Assembly (NCBI GenBank): GCA_014058105.1
Contig: JACGCM010001166.1
Location: 1,054,001 to 1,118,000 of the forward strand
DNA: 64,000 nt
Direction: 5' to 3'
Source: Kingdonia uniflora
Lineage: Eukaryota > Streptophyta > Magnoliopsida > Ranunculales > Circaeasteraceae
The notes under the pieces were generated by a model, which searched no databases, was not told where the DNA came from, and was given only the letters and a program-made list of their open reading frames with translations. The position numbers were made by a program, and so were the translations under genes. Every line of letters starts with the position of its first letter. Position 1 is the first letter of the stretch. Positions 1 to 11,665 of the stretch are shown one piece after another.

Positions 1-2
1 TT

Positions 3-6
<4 letters not shown>

Positions 7-38
<32 letters not shown>
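7..38. repeat. (AT)n microsatellite
   Basis: An uninterrupted AT dinucleotide run of about 16 units at the left edge of the window. Confidence 0.95.
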
Positions 39-40
<2 letters not shown>

Positions 41-60
41 TTTCATAAAACAAAAGTTTT

Positions 61-249
61 TAAGTTTCAAATGAATAAGATTCTTGATCCAACCCTCATC
101 TTTGAGGGGGAGAGTATTGGGTACTATGAAGTGTGGAGACCGAAGTATCTATATATATGTAGAGGTTAGTTGGTGGCAATCAATATTACGAGTTTAAGAC
201 ATGTCAATACATGGAATTCAGTGTAGTCGAAGCCAAAATTGTTGTTAAT
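61..249 (+). repeat. Direct repeat copy 1, left part
   Basis: This block matches 4802-4980 closely, with shared stretches such as TTCTTGATCC, GAAGTGTGGAGACC and GTGTAGTCGAAGCC. It holds a purine tract followed by TATTGGGTACTATGAAG, which looks like a copia polypurine tract running into an LTR. The copy is cut at 249 by the gypsy element inserted at 250, and TTAAT at 245-249 is the left target duplication. The copy resumes at 4704. Its parent element is not identified. Confidence 0.6.
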
Positions 250-432
250 TGTTACAAATTACGTTCGCGGAAGCATAGAAATTCAATTAATTGAGAAAAC
301 TAAGGTTTCTAGAGTTCACCCAAACACTCTCACAAAAAGAACTACCCTCTACTAGATAAGCTCCTAACATATATAGCTAAAAGAGTACTGTGCACTCGCG
401 GGTAAATGACCCACGAGAAACTCGATCTATGA
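250..432 (-). repeat. 3' LTR of the gypsy element at 250-4698
   Basis: Direct copy of 4516-4698 with scattered substitutions. On the minus strand it is preceded by a purine tract (AAGAGGGGAGAG, about 434-445 on this strand's complement), the expected polypurine primer of plus-strand synthesis. Confidence 0.8.
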
Positions 433-499
433 ACTCTCCCCTCTTAAGAAGAATTTGACCACGAATTTTGCAGCCGAATATAGTCTTCATAAAAAGTAG

Positions 500-700
500 G
501 AGCGCAAATGACTCCCCTAAAATCTACAAATCATCTTCTTATGTACGATCGACCCATTGTATCAGGTACTCAACATTTTTTGCAGCATCTAATCGTCTAT
601 TCAGTATCGCATCGATCTCGTCACTCAGCTGTACTCCAGATGTAGGCGTCACGGCGTCACTGGATGTGATAGAATGTCACCATAAAACTGGATTAGAAGT
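500..700 (-). pseudogene. Chromodomain-like C-terminus of integrase (remnant)
   Basis: Minus-strand translation contains an ILNRRLDAAKNVEYLIQW segment followed by EDDL. This matches the chromodomain pattern of an R-rich lead, a (E)YL(V/I)(K/Q)W core and an acidic stretch before the last aromatic. Two stop codons break it, and the final Trp position is one of them. Chromodomains guide chromovirus integrases to chromatin marks. The call rests on motif shape only. Confidence 0.5.
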
Positions 701-783
701 TTGACATTCACCACCTTCGAACGAGCCCCTGGAATATCCAGCTCATAAGCATTCTCTCTAATACGCTGAATGATACAGAAAAG

Positions 784-1846
784 TCATGATTTCCGAAATA
801 GAAGTTTAGAAGCCACACCCGTGCACCTCTCCTTGTCAATGTATAACATAAAAAAGTCCCCAGGTGAGAAAATAACCTCCCGTCTATGCCGATTAACCCT
901 CTCCTTGACTTTCGCATACACCTCTTCTAAATGTCGTCGAACCTCCTCATGTATAACTCGATTGGACTCAGCGAACTCAACAATACTATCTGACTTTGGT
1001 GGTGTTGGGGAATGTGATAAATCCAACGCCATATCTAGTGTGCAACCTGCCACAATCTAAAAAAGGGAATAGTCCCGCCGACTTGTTGACATAACTATTG
1101 AAAGCAAACTCAGCTTATAAAAGAGCAAAATCCCACTCTGTAGGTCTGTCCCCTGTAATACAGCACAATAAATCACCAAGATTGTGGTTGACCACTTCCG
1201 TTTGCCTATCCGCCTGCGGGTGAAAAGCTGTAGAAAACCGAAGCTTACAGCGTAGCAATCTCCATAATGTCCTTAACAAATGCCCTATAAAATGTCTATC
1301 CCTGTCAGATGTAATTGACAGGGGCACCCCATGTAAACGTACTACCTCCCGAAAGAATAGTCTAGCCACGTGTATTGCATCCTCTGTCTTGGTGCAAGGT
1401 ATAAAATGCGCCATCTTAGAGAATCTGTCAACCACCACAAATACAGAGTCAAATCCCCGTGTTCTCGGCAACCCCGTAACAAAATCCATCGAAACGTCTC
1501 ACCAAGGGCTGGCCGGAATCAGCAAAGGCGTGTAAAGATCTGTGTTTTGCTCTCTTCCCTTAGCCGTTGCACATGAATAACACCTCCTAAGAAAGGCATT
1601 GAAGTCTTCGTGCATAGTATCCCAAAAGTACTTCTCTCTCATCAATGCCATAGTCTTGATGACCCCGAAATAACCTCTAAGACTACCTGCATGTATATCT
1701 GTAATCAGCCACTCGCGCATAGAAGACACTGGATGAAAAGGGCCGTGCCCTTGAACAGATCCTTGGTTTTGACTATATAAGTCAAAAATCGGCCCAAAAC
1801 ACACATATGAGGGATACAACTCACGTAACTCAAAAAAATTGAACAC
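784..1846 (-). pseudogene. Gypsy integrase (zinc finger, catalytic core, C-terminal domain), broken
   Basis: Three pieces lie in order on the minus strand. At 1499-1846 is the HHCC-type region, with CYSCATAKGREQN and the preceding helical segment. At 1115-1489 is the DDE core, with [20 protein letters not shown] and TSDRDRHF, and the third acidic residue retained in RQTEVVN. At 784-1053 is the C-terminal domain, with a SPGDFFMLYIDKER segment of the GDLV type. Frame breaks separate the pieces. Integrase would insert the cDNA, but this copy cannot be made as one protein. Confidence 0.85.
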
Positions 1847-1944
1847 TGACGAGATAAGAGTAAAAAGAGGTGAGTCGAACTGCTAATTTTGTCAAAAAAC
1901 CCATTTTCCATTCCCTTAATATGCTGAATGTGAAAATCGATGCT

Positions 1945-2474
1945 CTAGAGATAGCTAAACCACTTTGCCTGCCTATTGGTCAAAGTTCTCTGCTGGTTGT
2001 GCATGTGTCGGAGCACATCATGATCATAATGAATGACGAACTCCCGATGAACTAGGTAGTGTCTCCAATATCGCAATGCCCATACTACGGCCAACAACTC
2101 AATGTCATAGGTATTGTAATTTAGTTGTGCTTCTAACAACTTCTCACTGAAATAAGCGACAGGCCTCCTAGACTGAGATAGCATTGCTCCGATCCCCGTT
2201 TTAAAAGCATCTGTAGTAACTTCAAAAACTGGTCTGGAGAAATCTGGTGATGCAAGAACATGAGTTGTAGTGAGATTCTGTTTAACCAATCGAAATGTGT
2301 CATCAGCCTCTTGCGTCTACTCAAAAGGCATATTCCCCATAAGGGACGTAATAGGGGCCATAATACTGCTGAACCCATCAATAAATCATCTGTAAAATGT
2401 AGCCAAATGAAAACTCCGCAACTGGATGGTAGGAACTGGCCAATTCTTGATAGTATCCACCTTTTCGTCATCAA
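1945..2474 (-). pseudogene. Gypsy RNase H (remnant)
   Basis: The 1945-2289 frame carries TTDAFKTGIGAML (first Asp), DIELLAVVWALRYW (Glu) and HYDHDVLRHM (Asp), followed by the conserved NRQAKW. This is the usual Ty3/gypsy RNase H layout just after reverse transcriptase. The upstream join to the reverse transcriptase (2290-2538) contains at least one frameshift. Confidence 0.8.
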
Positions 2475-2538
2475 CTCGAATCCCCTCTTATGAAATAACG
2501 TACCACAAAAACTGTACTAGGAACGAACACTTTTTCAA

Positions 2539-3252
2539 CTAGAGAAATAGGTGATGTTCTAAAGCCTGCAAAACCCTCTCTACATGAACAAGATGTTTCT
2601 CTCTCGTACAGCTATGAATGAGAATGTCATCTAAGTATACCATTGCAAACCTCTCTGCAATACAATCACGTAGAACCTCTGTCATCAATCGCATAAAAGT
2701 GGAAGGAGCATTAGACAGCCTAAAAGGCATAACCAACCACTCGTAGAGACCATCCTTGGTCTTAAATGTTGTCTTCCATTCATCCCCAAATCGCATACGA
2801 ATTTGATGGTACCCGCTCTTGAGATCGAGTTTGGAAAAGAACCTTGCCCCATAGAGATCGTCAATAATATCCTCTAATCGCAGAATATGGAATTTGTACT
2901 TCACCCTTACCTTATTTACCGCCTTACATTCAACACACATCCGATAATTCTGGTCGTATTTGGGGACCAATAGGGCAGGAACAGCTACTGGGGACATACT
3001 CTCTCTCAGGAATCCTTTAGCACATAACTCCACAACTTGTCTCTGTGATTCCGCATGCTCCGCTGGAGCCATACGATAATGGGGTAAATTCAGCAACGGA
3101 GCCTCATGAATCAAATCAATGATGTGCTGAATATCTTGTAACGGTAGGAGCTCTGGTGGTTTGAGTTCCCGACATACATCAGGAAACCGATCAAGTGGCG
3201 GCTGTAAATCCCCACGAACCGCTGTAGAAGCTGTCGACATCGCACATACCAA
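2539..3252 (-). pseudogene. Gypsy reverse transcriptase, mostly open frame
   Basis: A 237-residue open frame holds the reverse transcriptase core: RMCVECKAVNK (usual VDYRALNK, altered), FFSKLDLKSGYHQIRM, LYEWLVMPFRLSNAPSTFM and the catalytic box MVYLDDILIHS. The YLDD metal-binding motif is intact. PFRL in place of PFGL and the altered first block show decay. This enzyme would copy element RNA to DNA. Confidence 0.85.
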
Positions 3253-3413
3253 ATCGTAGGCGATTCCCTGCTTTCTTGATTATGCTAGAAGACTACTTGG
3301 CTTTGCAATTGTCGTCTCTTCAGACAGTAGACCTATCCACCTCTGTCGAACCCCTTTCTACATAAAAATATATACATTAGGAACCCTATGTGGATCACGC
3401 TCCTCTCCCATTG

Positions 3414-3683
3414 TCACGGTTTGCCCAACAGTAAATGACACATCCATCTTGATAACAGTAATATGGAATCTTCATACTCACCCATTTTAATCTTCACATA
3501 AGTACGGTATAGGACTATCATCTCTCCCTTTGTACCATCCTTCTGCAACCAACTCAGCGTAACGACCTTGGGATGGGGTACAAATGTTAGTCGCAATTTA
3601 TCAGCCACGCTATATGATATGAGGTTATTCTTCAAACCCTCGTTAATAATTGTATCCAACCCGTGACCTCTACCCGTGTACAA
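3414..3683 (-). pseudogene. Aspartic protease remnant, active site lost
   Basis: The 89-residue frame aligns in pattern with plant gypsy proteases: a substrate-loop lead, then NLISYSVADKLRL and HPKVVTLSWLQKDG, ending in LLLGKP (usual LLGRPW). The position of the catalytic D(S/T)G triad reads INEG, so the protease would be dead. Confidence 0.6.
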
Positions 3684-4515
3684 AATAGTGCATGTTTATT
3701 CCATTATTCATTGGTCTTGGAATTAGTGTCGTCGTTTTTCATAAGTGATCCACATAGCATTAATGCTTGCCTTGGTACTCCCTTCTTCACTCGTTGATGG
3801 GGTAATGGTTCCAATGCAATCACATCTCCCAAACATCCTTGAGGCGTCTCTCTCTCTCTGATTAGTCACTGTTGCGGTGACCTCCGCAGTCCCTCTCTCT
3901 CTCCATCAGCTCAGACGGTGGTCGTAGGAACCTGTCGGCGTGCCCTGGAGTAACCTATTTTTGGATACCCCCGTTCCTTACTACCGACCCCACCGGGTCG
4001 TCTTCCATCGCGGCCGATCTCGGCGTGTTTTCGTCGGAGGTTGACGACGCTCTCTCTCCGACAGCCGAACCTTCTGGTAGTTTAAGGACCCCCTCATCTT
4101 CAATCGTTTGCGAATCCGTACCCGTGTCGCGACTGGAATTGTTATTCAGGTCGTTCCCAAACCCAATATTTTTTGAAATCGCGATACAGGCTTTGGGGTG
4201 GTGTTAATTTTCTTTGGATGGGCTTCATGATGTTCGGAATCGTCAATCGGGTAAACTTCTTGCATCAATGTCGTGACCTTATCGTGGGACTTTGATCGAG
4301 AACTTTTCAACACGTCTCCGCCTTCCCTACCTACAACATCAATCGCACGGTGATCCTTCATCTCCGTCGTCTCCTTGTAGTGGTTCATCTTCAAGCCTAC
4401 TCCATCGAATCTCATCGAATCCTCCGTCACAACACCCGCCTCTAATCTCGCGATTTTGACAATCACCCGTACATAAATAAAAAATTTATAATCGCCCATG
4501 GCTATGGTACAAAGT
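3684..4515 (-). other. Leader and possible Gag region, no recognised domain
   Basis: About 830 bp between the 5' LTR and the protease. A 125-residue frame at 4146-4523 has no Gag motif or CCHC zinc knuckle that I can see. A degenerate initiator-Met-type primer site may adjoin the LTR (GCTATGGTACA on the plus strand near 4501). The Gag is either deleted or too diverged to recognise. Confidence 0.4.
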
Positions 4516-4698
4516 TGTTTCAAAGCACGTTCGCGGAAGCATAAAAATTCAATTAATTGAGAAAATTAAGTTTTTTAGAGTTCACCCAAAAACTCTCATA
4601 AAAAGAACAACCCTCAACTAGACAAGCTCCTAACATATATAGCTAAAAGAATATCGTGCATAAGTGGGTAACTGACCCACGAGAGACACGATCTATCA
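4516..4698 (-). repeat. 5' LTR of the gypsy element at 250-4698
   Basis: Direct copy of 250-432, with matching blocks such as ATTCAATTAATTGAGAAAA and CTCCTAACATATATAGCTAA. The outer end TATCA is followed by the right target duplication TTAAT. Confidence 0.8.
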
Positions 4699-4703
4699 TT
4701 AAT

Positions 4704-4800
4704 ATTTAGTATTTAAGTCGAGCTTTCATTTTGAGTTAGTATTTTGCCCGAGATTCACTCTCGACAATATTCAGTATTTAGCTCAGGGAAAAAAATCCGT
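4704..4800 (+). repeat. Direct repeat copy 1, right part
   Basis: This is the continuation of 61-249 after removing the gypsy insertion. It matches 4995-5075 (ATATTTAGTATTTAAGTCGAG versus ATATTTAATATTCAAGTCGAG). It shows that the repeat existed before the insertion. Confidence 0.6.
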
Positions 4801-5230
4801 GCTTCAAATGAATGAAATTCTTGATCCGACCCCCATCTGTTTTAGGGAGAGAGTACAGGTATTATGAAGTGTGGAGACCGAGATCTATATGTATGGAGAG
4901 GTTGGTTGCTGGCAATTAATATCACTAGTTAAAGACATATCAATACCATGAAATTCAGTGTAGTCGAAGCCGAAACGTTTGTTCATATTTAATATTCAAG
5001 TCGAGGTTTTATTCCGAGTTAGTATATTGCCCGAGATTTCACTCTCTACATTATTTAGTATTTTTGCTCATTGATAGTCCAAGCCGAAATGTGTGCTCAT
5101 ATTTAGTATTCAGCTCGAGGTATCACTCCGAGGTAATATTTTGCTAGAGGATTTCTCTTCGAGGCAGTATTCATAATTTTGCCCGTGTCAATATTGAGTC
5201 TGAGGTTGTAAGCTCGTGACAATTTTTTTA
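4801..5230 (+). repeat. Direct repeat copy 2 plus partial third sub-unit
   Basis: 4802-5076 repeats copy 1. From about 5077 a further degenerate sub-unit follows (CCAAGCCGAAATGTGTGCTC, then CAGCTCGAGG, CCGAGGTAATATTTTGC), so the end of the unit is itself iterated. No coding potential is visible. It may be old LTR sequence. Confidence 0.55.
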
Positions 5231-5389
5231 CCCTAATATATTATACTAGCTAGTAGTATTAGCATTCTAGACTATATTTTATGCACGTGGCTGTACGTTA
5301 TAGTATGTGATACTAGTTTGTTATTTTGAAATTTCGTTTTTGGCTTGTGTTGTTGGTATTACAAGTATTCGCAGATGCTATTGCCTGCT

Positions 5390-5900
5390 TCTAGACACAA
5401 TATATTGGTTTATTTGGGCAGTCCTTCGACAAGTTTTCAGAAAGATAAGTTAGTTTTAAGGAAAATATGAAATTCCTGAAGACTCAAGTTAGTTTAAAGG
5501 TAAAGATGAAGTTCTTGAAGACTCGGATAAGTTTGACGACAAAGTTAGGTTATTCAATTTTTATTGTGAGAGGGAGTTTTCATTGTAATACACGCTGAAA
5601 ATACAGAATATGTATGCTTCAGCTTGAGGGGGAGTGTTGAGTAATAATATTTAGTAGTTTTATTAATGTAAGTGGTGTAGTAGGAATAAAAGTTATAAGA
5701 GATATTCTAGAAGTAAAAGTAATAAGAGTTACAGTAGGAGAAGGAGTTATCTAAGAAGTCGTAGAGTTCTAGTTGGAGTATGTATTAGGTTGTTTAAGAT
5801 ACAAGCAACTATTATTTATAAATAAACAAGCTTAGGGCTTAAGTAGAGAATTATCTCACCCTCCTCTGAATTTCTCCCTCTAAAATCTTTACGGGGAATT
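5390..5900 (+). mobile_element. Copia 3' end: polypurine tract and partial LTR
   Basis: CTTGAGGGGGAG at 5623-5634 followed by TGTTGAG is the classic copia polypurine tract to LTR junction. The LTR, from 5635, contains a TATA-like TATTTATAAATA near 5811 and a short leader after it. No copia coding sequence survives upstream except for non-coding 3' flank. The right LTR limit is not certain. Confidence 0.6.
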
Positions 5901-7090
5901 GGACGTTAAACAAGAAAGAAAGTCGTTGGCTATAAGCTAACTTAACTGCATGATTATTTGGATTTGGTAAGAACCATAGGCTATGACCTACATTTTTTCT
6001 CTTATCTCTCAGCTCGTAACTCCAATCGCCAATCCGAGAAATTTTGCAGCGACATGACTCATGAGTTTTCATAGTCACAACTTCCGTTTTTTGCATGACA
6101 ACCAATTTACGGTTGAACATACACAAAACACTCTCACAAAATTCTGGGCTTTAGGTAATAACAAATACAAAATCCTAATTTCAGTAATAACCTACCAGTG
6201 AAAATGTAACTCGTAACTTCTTACTCTAAAATTAGATTGATGAGCTTTAAGGTTCTAGGGTATCGTAGAGAAGTCTTCTACAAATTTTGTTCTTTAACTA
6301 GGAGCCGATTCTCGCTTTATCTTTCTGAAAATACCATCTTCTCTATAGCTACAAAATTGGATAAATTTGTATTATTACGTTGAATCCTCTAAACTATTTA
6401 TGCGAGATCGACCATTAAACTACCTACTTAAATAACTCATGCGAATTTGATTACTTATCTTATTAGACATTCTGTGCGCTATTATCTTTCTAACCCTGGA
6501 TGATACTGCTAAAAGTCAACTATGACTCTTTTGGAGGCTTTCTATGAGCTTCCAGATCATTCAAGGTTATCTTCTCTAGAACCACATTCTATAGACTCTT
6601 TATCTAGAAAATTATCCTATCTAGAATCATCTACCTTCTAGAATGTTCTATTAAGTAATGGTGTAGTACTTTAGATATTTCTTCTCTCTGGAAATATCGA
6701 TCTTCTAGATTGTTCTTCCCTTAGTTACATTTTGTATAATCCTATGCAAACTATAAATAAGGAAGACTTGTAGTTTGAAGTAAGCACGTTGAGTGAGTTG
6801 TAATCCTCTCGTAAGTGTGAATTACAAGTATACTTTTGTAGCTTGAGTACTCTTCTCCCTATCCAATTGTTTTCTTTCTTCCCTAATGTGAGTGTGAGAA
6901 TCTGCTTGAGTTCATCAAGTGAGGGTCACTTCCTTGAGCAACTCTATAGCTTTGTTCATGGTTCCTTCTTCATAATCAATTTAATCTTAAAATAATTAAT
7001 CTCAGCCCAAACCCTTTTCAAATCACTTCACACCGTGTAGTTAATCCCGGAATAAACTACTATTGCAAAAATAGGTGAATACAACCAACT
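5901..7090. other. Non-coding debris with an LTR-like stretch
   Basis: No gene is supported. 6480-7000 is AT-rich with repeated TCTAGAA motifs, a TATA-like CTATAAATAA at 6751 and a following 5' UTR-like segment, which together resemble an LTR promoter. No partner copy or target duplication was found. Confidence 0.3.
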
Positions 7091-7410
7091 ATCATTAAGA
7101 ATTTCATCTTTGGACCAAAAACAAGCAAGATGAGGGATACCACAAAGAAAATATGGAGTAAAGAACTTGTGATAGGGGCACATTTTGTGCTTTCCGGCTT
7201 GTGCTTCTTGGCAGCTATCTGGCCCTCCTTTGCAACATTAGAGCTCCCACCTAATTTAGGCGCACATTAGCATTTTGGTTTTTTTGTGTGTAAAAACTCC
7301 ATGTGCAAGTTAGTGCTTAATTCCCAGATTTAATCTCAACCATACATCTCCTCCAAATCTAAAGGTTGAGGTTTTAAGTTACTACTTGTGGTAAGTAGGT
7401 TTCGCTGACC

Positions 7411-8247
7411 ATGGCCACTGGCCATGGCCTTGGTGCTGTTCCTTCACCCGCATCTGTCTTAAACCATGAACCCTCTACACCTAACTCTGAAGCACCCAAC
7501 TCTCTCTCAAATCTTAACTCATTCCCCAATCTCAACACTGAGTACAGAGGAAATCGAATCCATGCTTTGAGTACAGCTAATAGAGAGGTTAATTCAACAC
7601 CCACTAAAGACCCTGAGATGATTAGGCTTATCAATGAAGCCAATGCTGCAGTGGAAAGAGCAGCAAGTCGGGATCCTTCACCACAAATCTCCATCTTTGA
7701 GCTTGATATCCTCGCTAAAGGGAAGCCAAACAAGAAAGGAATACCCACTGTTTCAGATCTGGAGAGAGCAACCTACAAACAGCTTTTGGAATTTAGACTG
7801 AGTAATAGTCCTGAAGATAAGGCTCTTTTAGATAAGAAGAGAGATAGTGAAAAGAAATATCTTAACACTTACCAGAAGAGGCACCACTCCACTTTCCAGG
7901 ACCAGCAGAAGGATAAGGAGATCACCAGAGGTATCCAATCAGAGAATGGTAACAACCCTACACTTCATGATATTGAGAATGCTCAACGGGCTCTGGATGA
8001 TTTGGTGGAGCAAGGAGTGATTGATGAAGTTGCTCACAACAGGCTTACCCCAAAGAAAGTTAGATGTGATGTGGGAACTTGTGACTTCAAAACTTGCATG
8101 ATGGAGTGCTTGAACTGTAAGGTTAAAAGAAGGCTGGTGTTATCCCAATTGTCATAGAAATAAATACAATACTGAAGAGGAAACTGGAGGTTCCAATTCA
8201 GTTGAACATGAAGGGTTTAATGCAGTACTGTCAGATCTAAGTGTTCT
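7411..8247 (+). pseudogene. LINE ORF1, N-terminal part
   Basis: A 248-residue frame opens with ATG in good context (GACCATGGCC). It is rich in Ser, Pro and Asn at first, then charged and probably helical (AAVERAASRDP, DSEKKYLNTYQKRHH). It ends in a Cys-rich patch with CDFKTCMMECLNCK. After a frame change the reading continues (EETGGSNSVEHEGFNAVL) into the GTTCT target site. It is assigned to ORF1 by continuity with 20396 onward, not by a known domain. A 124-residue frame on the other strand is a shadow. Confidence 0.6.
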
Positions 8248-8656
8248 TAATCCACAATACGAATAGAAAAACCCTAAAACGAATAATTGTACGATTAGCA
8301 AACCAATTGGTTGGGAAAAATCCCTTTAGAGCTTCAATTGCTTAATCGAAATCAATTACAATTGAATTCCTCTCAAACCCTAAGTCTCTCCCATAGAATT
8401 GCATTGATCTAACATGATCAAATCTTGCCTAGGCTTGCCCCTTTTATAGGGTTACACGTTTCTAGTTACAAAATAGAAAAATATGCCCTTAAACGCCTAA
8501 AGAAATAGGCTGAATCACGCATTTGTTTAAACAGAACAAGTCTCTGTTCGAACAGAACAGAACAGTCCAAACTTTTCTTATTCGAATAGAAAACAAGCTT
8601 GTTCGAACGACTTGGTCAATTTTCATCAAAAATCTTTCTTAGATCCTCCTGGATCA
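8248..8656 (-). repeat. 3' LTR of the minus-strand gypsy element
   Basis: 409 bp. On the minus strand it starts TGATCCAGGAGGATC and ends GGATTA, so the termini are TG...TA with a 6-base inverted repeat. A purine tract (CTCAAGGGGGGATC in sense) precedes it. It has one copy of the 58 bp block that is duplicated in the other two LTRs. It contains GTTCGAAC palindromes near 8540 and 8600. Confidence 0.85.
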
Positions 8657-8844
8657 TGGATCCCCCCTTGAGGAGCCTTGAGCTCCTGCTCAAGCTAGAA
8701 CTGGAGATGTAGGAATGCGGCTATGGCTATTTTCCTGCTGTACCACTTCGACTTACTAGGTAGCTGACCCTTCTTCCAAACTCAGAACGACTCAATACCA
8801 CCCCGTCTTGTAGCATAAACTTTTCTCTCTAGAATAGCATCTTC

Positions 8845-10066
8845 CTACAACGGATCTTGTCTTTTCATCCATAAGTCATCAACTGACGGTAGGCGAGTGT
8901 CGATTGCAGAGTCTTCATCTAAAAGAGACGGCTCAAACAGCTTCAAATGCTCGGCATTAATCACTGAATACATCTTCATGAAAGGTGGCAAATCTAATTG
9001 GAATGCATTGTCACCAATCTTCATAAGTATCATAAACGGACCATAACGGATAGGTTTGAGCTTCTTACCTTCCCCCTTAAGCCGTTCCTTCCCAAATGCA
9101 ACCAAACTAGGTCGCCCTCTTGAAAAGTACACTTACCCCGATGTTTGTCGTGTTGAGCCTTATACTCGCCTGAGTCTTCTTCAATTGTGCTTCAACCGCC
9201 TCATGAACCTTGCTTATCTTCTCAATGAAACGCTGAGCTTTATCCTGTTCCTCTTCCTCCTTCCCTGATACCGTCTTGTTGCCAAGACTAAAAACCAAAT
9301 CAAAAGGGCTTTGAGGCAAGTACCCCAAACAAACTTCAAATGGAGACTTCAAAGTGAAACCATGAATCGCCCAGTTAAACGCAAACTGAAGATACAGTAA
9401 ACTCTCATCCCAAGTCTTAGGATGCTTAGAATGGAATCCCCGTAGTAAATGTACCAAAGTGCGATTAACTACCTCTGTTTGCCCGTCAGTCTACGGATGA
9501 AAAACGGCACTTCTCTTCAACTTAGTGTCCATTATCCCCCATAGCGATCTCCAAAAATGCCTTAAAAAGCGGTTATCCCTATCAGAAATAATAGAAGAAA
9601 GGAGCTCAAAATAGCTCGAGACGTCTCTGAAAAACAATCGCGCTGCTCCTTCCCCGGTGACCGTCTTCTGGCATGGAATAAGAACAATCATCTTGCTGAA
9701 TCGATCCACCACCACAAACAAATAGTCATTCTTACACTTGGTCATGGGCAAACCACCCATAAAATCCATCGAAATGCTCTCCCAAGGTCGACTAGGAACT
9801 GACAATGGTAAGTACAGTCCTATCTTCCGATTGGAAGGCTTCGATGTGTTGCATAACACGCAACCACGAATTACACGAGCAACATCCACCTGCATCTTCA
9901 GCCAATAGACATAACGCCGCAAATTCAAAAGAGTCTTCTCCACCCCGAAATGACCTGCCACCCGGGAACAATGTGTCTCTCGAATCCAATGCAAAAGGCC
10001 TCCACCCTCAGGAATACATAGTAGACTGCCATGTAAATCAAACCATCCTTCAAAATATACTCGCAT
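8845..10066 (-). pseudogene. Integrase of the compound gypsy element, broken
   Basis: 9491-10066 holds the zinc-binding part (HWIRETHCSRVAGHFG, then CVLCNTSKPSN) and the core ([26 protein letters not shown]). A stop then breaks FHP and TDGQTEVVN, and the catalytic Glu survives there. A CAG to TAG change explains that stop. 9107-9457 continues the core to a shared-frame break. 8845-9132 is the C-terminal domain (KLKPIRYGPFMILMKIGDNA, then NAEHLKLFEP). No chromodomain is visible. Confidence 0.85.
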
Positions 10067-10669
10067 GTCTTGCCTTGCAGCAACTTCTCGTGAATCACAC
10101 TGAGCTCCTTGTCATCGCCATACCCTGTAACATAGTCAGAAGGAACAATGGGTTGTATCTGCATAGCTACCAACAAAGCGAAAATAGTTGGTAATGGAGG
10201 TCGAGATAACATATCAGCCATTTTGTTGTCCATTTCTTTCTTATACTTGATCAGTAAAGTAAACTGTTGTAGGAATCCACTTCATATGGCGAGCTTGCTG
10301 TAGCTTGGACTGCGTAGATAAGAACTGTAATGGTTTATGATCGGAATGTACCACAACCTCCTTCCCCAATAAGTAACTCCGCCAATGTTTCACTGATTGA
10401 TATAATGCGTAGAACTCTTTATCGTAGGTAGGATAGTTGCATACAACTCCTGTAAACATCTCAGAATGGTAAGTAACCGGCTTCCCATCCTGCAAAAGAA
10501 TCGCCACCAATGCATACTCTGACGCATCTGACGCATCTGTTCCGACCTTAAAAGGCCACTGCAAATTGGGCAACGCTAACACTGGTGCATCCATAATCTT
10601 GCACTTCAATAACATAAAAGTCTTCTCATGGTGCTCCTCCCACACAAACTGTACCCCGGTCTTCGTCAA
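10067..10669 (-). pseudogene. RNase H of the compound gypsy element
   Basis: The frame from 10669 contains TDASDASEYALVAILL, DKEFYALYQSVKHWRSYLL and VVHSDHKPLQFL, supplying the Asp, Glu and Asp of the active site. A frame change near 10240 precedes the tether reading MLSRPPLPTIFALL and IVPSDYVTGYGDD. ASDASDASE suggests a small local duplication. Confidence 0.8.
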
Positions 10670-10954
10670 GGAATGTAACGGTGCGGCTATTTATGAAAAA
10701 TGTCGAATAAACTTCCGTAAGTACTGACAAGAACCCATAAAACACCTCACTTCCGTTACTGTAAGGGGTCGAGGCTAATTAGTAATGACCGAGACCTTCT
10801 CTGGATCGACCTTAAGCTCGCCGCCACCAACAATAAATCCCAAATGGACTAGATCCTTCTTCCCAAACTCGCACTTCTTCCCGTTTAGAAAAAGTTGTTG
10901 TGATCGCGAAATGCCCAACACTTTGCGTAAATGCACAAGGTGTTCCTCCCATGT

Positions 10955-11476
10955 TCAACTATATATTAAGATGTCACCCAAATATACAATTACGAAATTA
11001 TTAATAAAAACACGAAGTACCTCATTCATCAACCGCATAAACGTCGCCGGAGCATTGCATAACCCAAAGGGCATCACCAACCACTCAAATAGTTCTTGTT
11101 TGGTCTTGAACGTTGTCTTCCAAGTATCTTCTTCCCGGATTCTAACTTGATGGTAACCCGACTTAAGATCCAACTTGGTGAAAAATCGAGCCGTCTGCAA
11201 CTCATCTAAAAGCTCGTCAATCCGTGGAAGCGGATAACAATTCTTCACAGTAATCTTGTTCAGCGCCCGATAATCCACACACATCCTCCAAGACCCATCC
11301 TTCTTCGACACCAATAACACCCGTGAACCACAAGGTAAGTAACTTGGATTAATAACTCCTTGCCCAAGGAGTTCCTGAACGTGTTTCTTGATCTCATCAG
11401 ACTCTATGACAAAAGTCCGATATAACCCAATATTAGGTAGTGGCTCACCATTCACCAATGTGATATCATGCTCCAC
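10955..11476 (-). pseudogene. Reverse transcriptase of the compound gypsy element, catalytic box mutated
   Basis: The 173-residue frame contains [52 protein letters not shown] and FVIVYLGDILIYS. The first catalytic Asp of YLDD is Gly here, so the enzyme should be inactive. Otherwise it is a canonical gypsy reverse transcriptase. Confidence 0.9.
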
Positions 11477-11665
11477 ATCCCTCTTACGCGGTATCCCTTA
11501 TATGCCCAGAAACAAGTCTTCATACTCCTCTTGCAACTTCCCTATATCGGATAGTTGCTTAGGAGACATTGCCAAAGTAGACAACACCTTAGCCGACGGA
11601 CCCTCTTGAACCGGTCGCACCAACAACAATATAAATTTACCGCTCACATTAGCCAACCTCTTTGC

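Larger units (their letters stand above)
250..4698 (-). mobile_element. Short Ty3/gypsy retrotransposon, chromodomain type, decayed
   Basis: Reading the minus strand gives LTR, leader, protease, reverse transcriptase, RNase H, integrase, chromodomain-like end and LTR, which is the Ty3/gypsy order. The two direct LTRs are about 183 bp, very short for a plant gypsy element. The whole element is about 4.45 kb. TTAAT flanks both ends (245-249 and 4699-4703), so this is a single intact insertion. The LTR runs TGATAGATCG to TTTGTAACA in sense. All reading frames are broken and no canonical Gag is seen. The reverse transcriptase style (EWLVMPF) resembles CRM-like chromoviruses, but the clade is not settled. 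Confidence 0.85.

Noticed and set aside
5851..6126. 91-residue minus-strand frame as a missing PRFB3 exon
   Set aside because: No release-factor pattern and no matching splice phase; left as unassigned.
7374..7748. 124-residue minus-strand frame overlapping LINE ORF1
   Set aside because: It mirrors the ORF1 coding strand, has no family motif and ends where ORF1 codon bias would produce a shadow.
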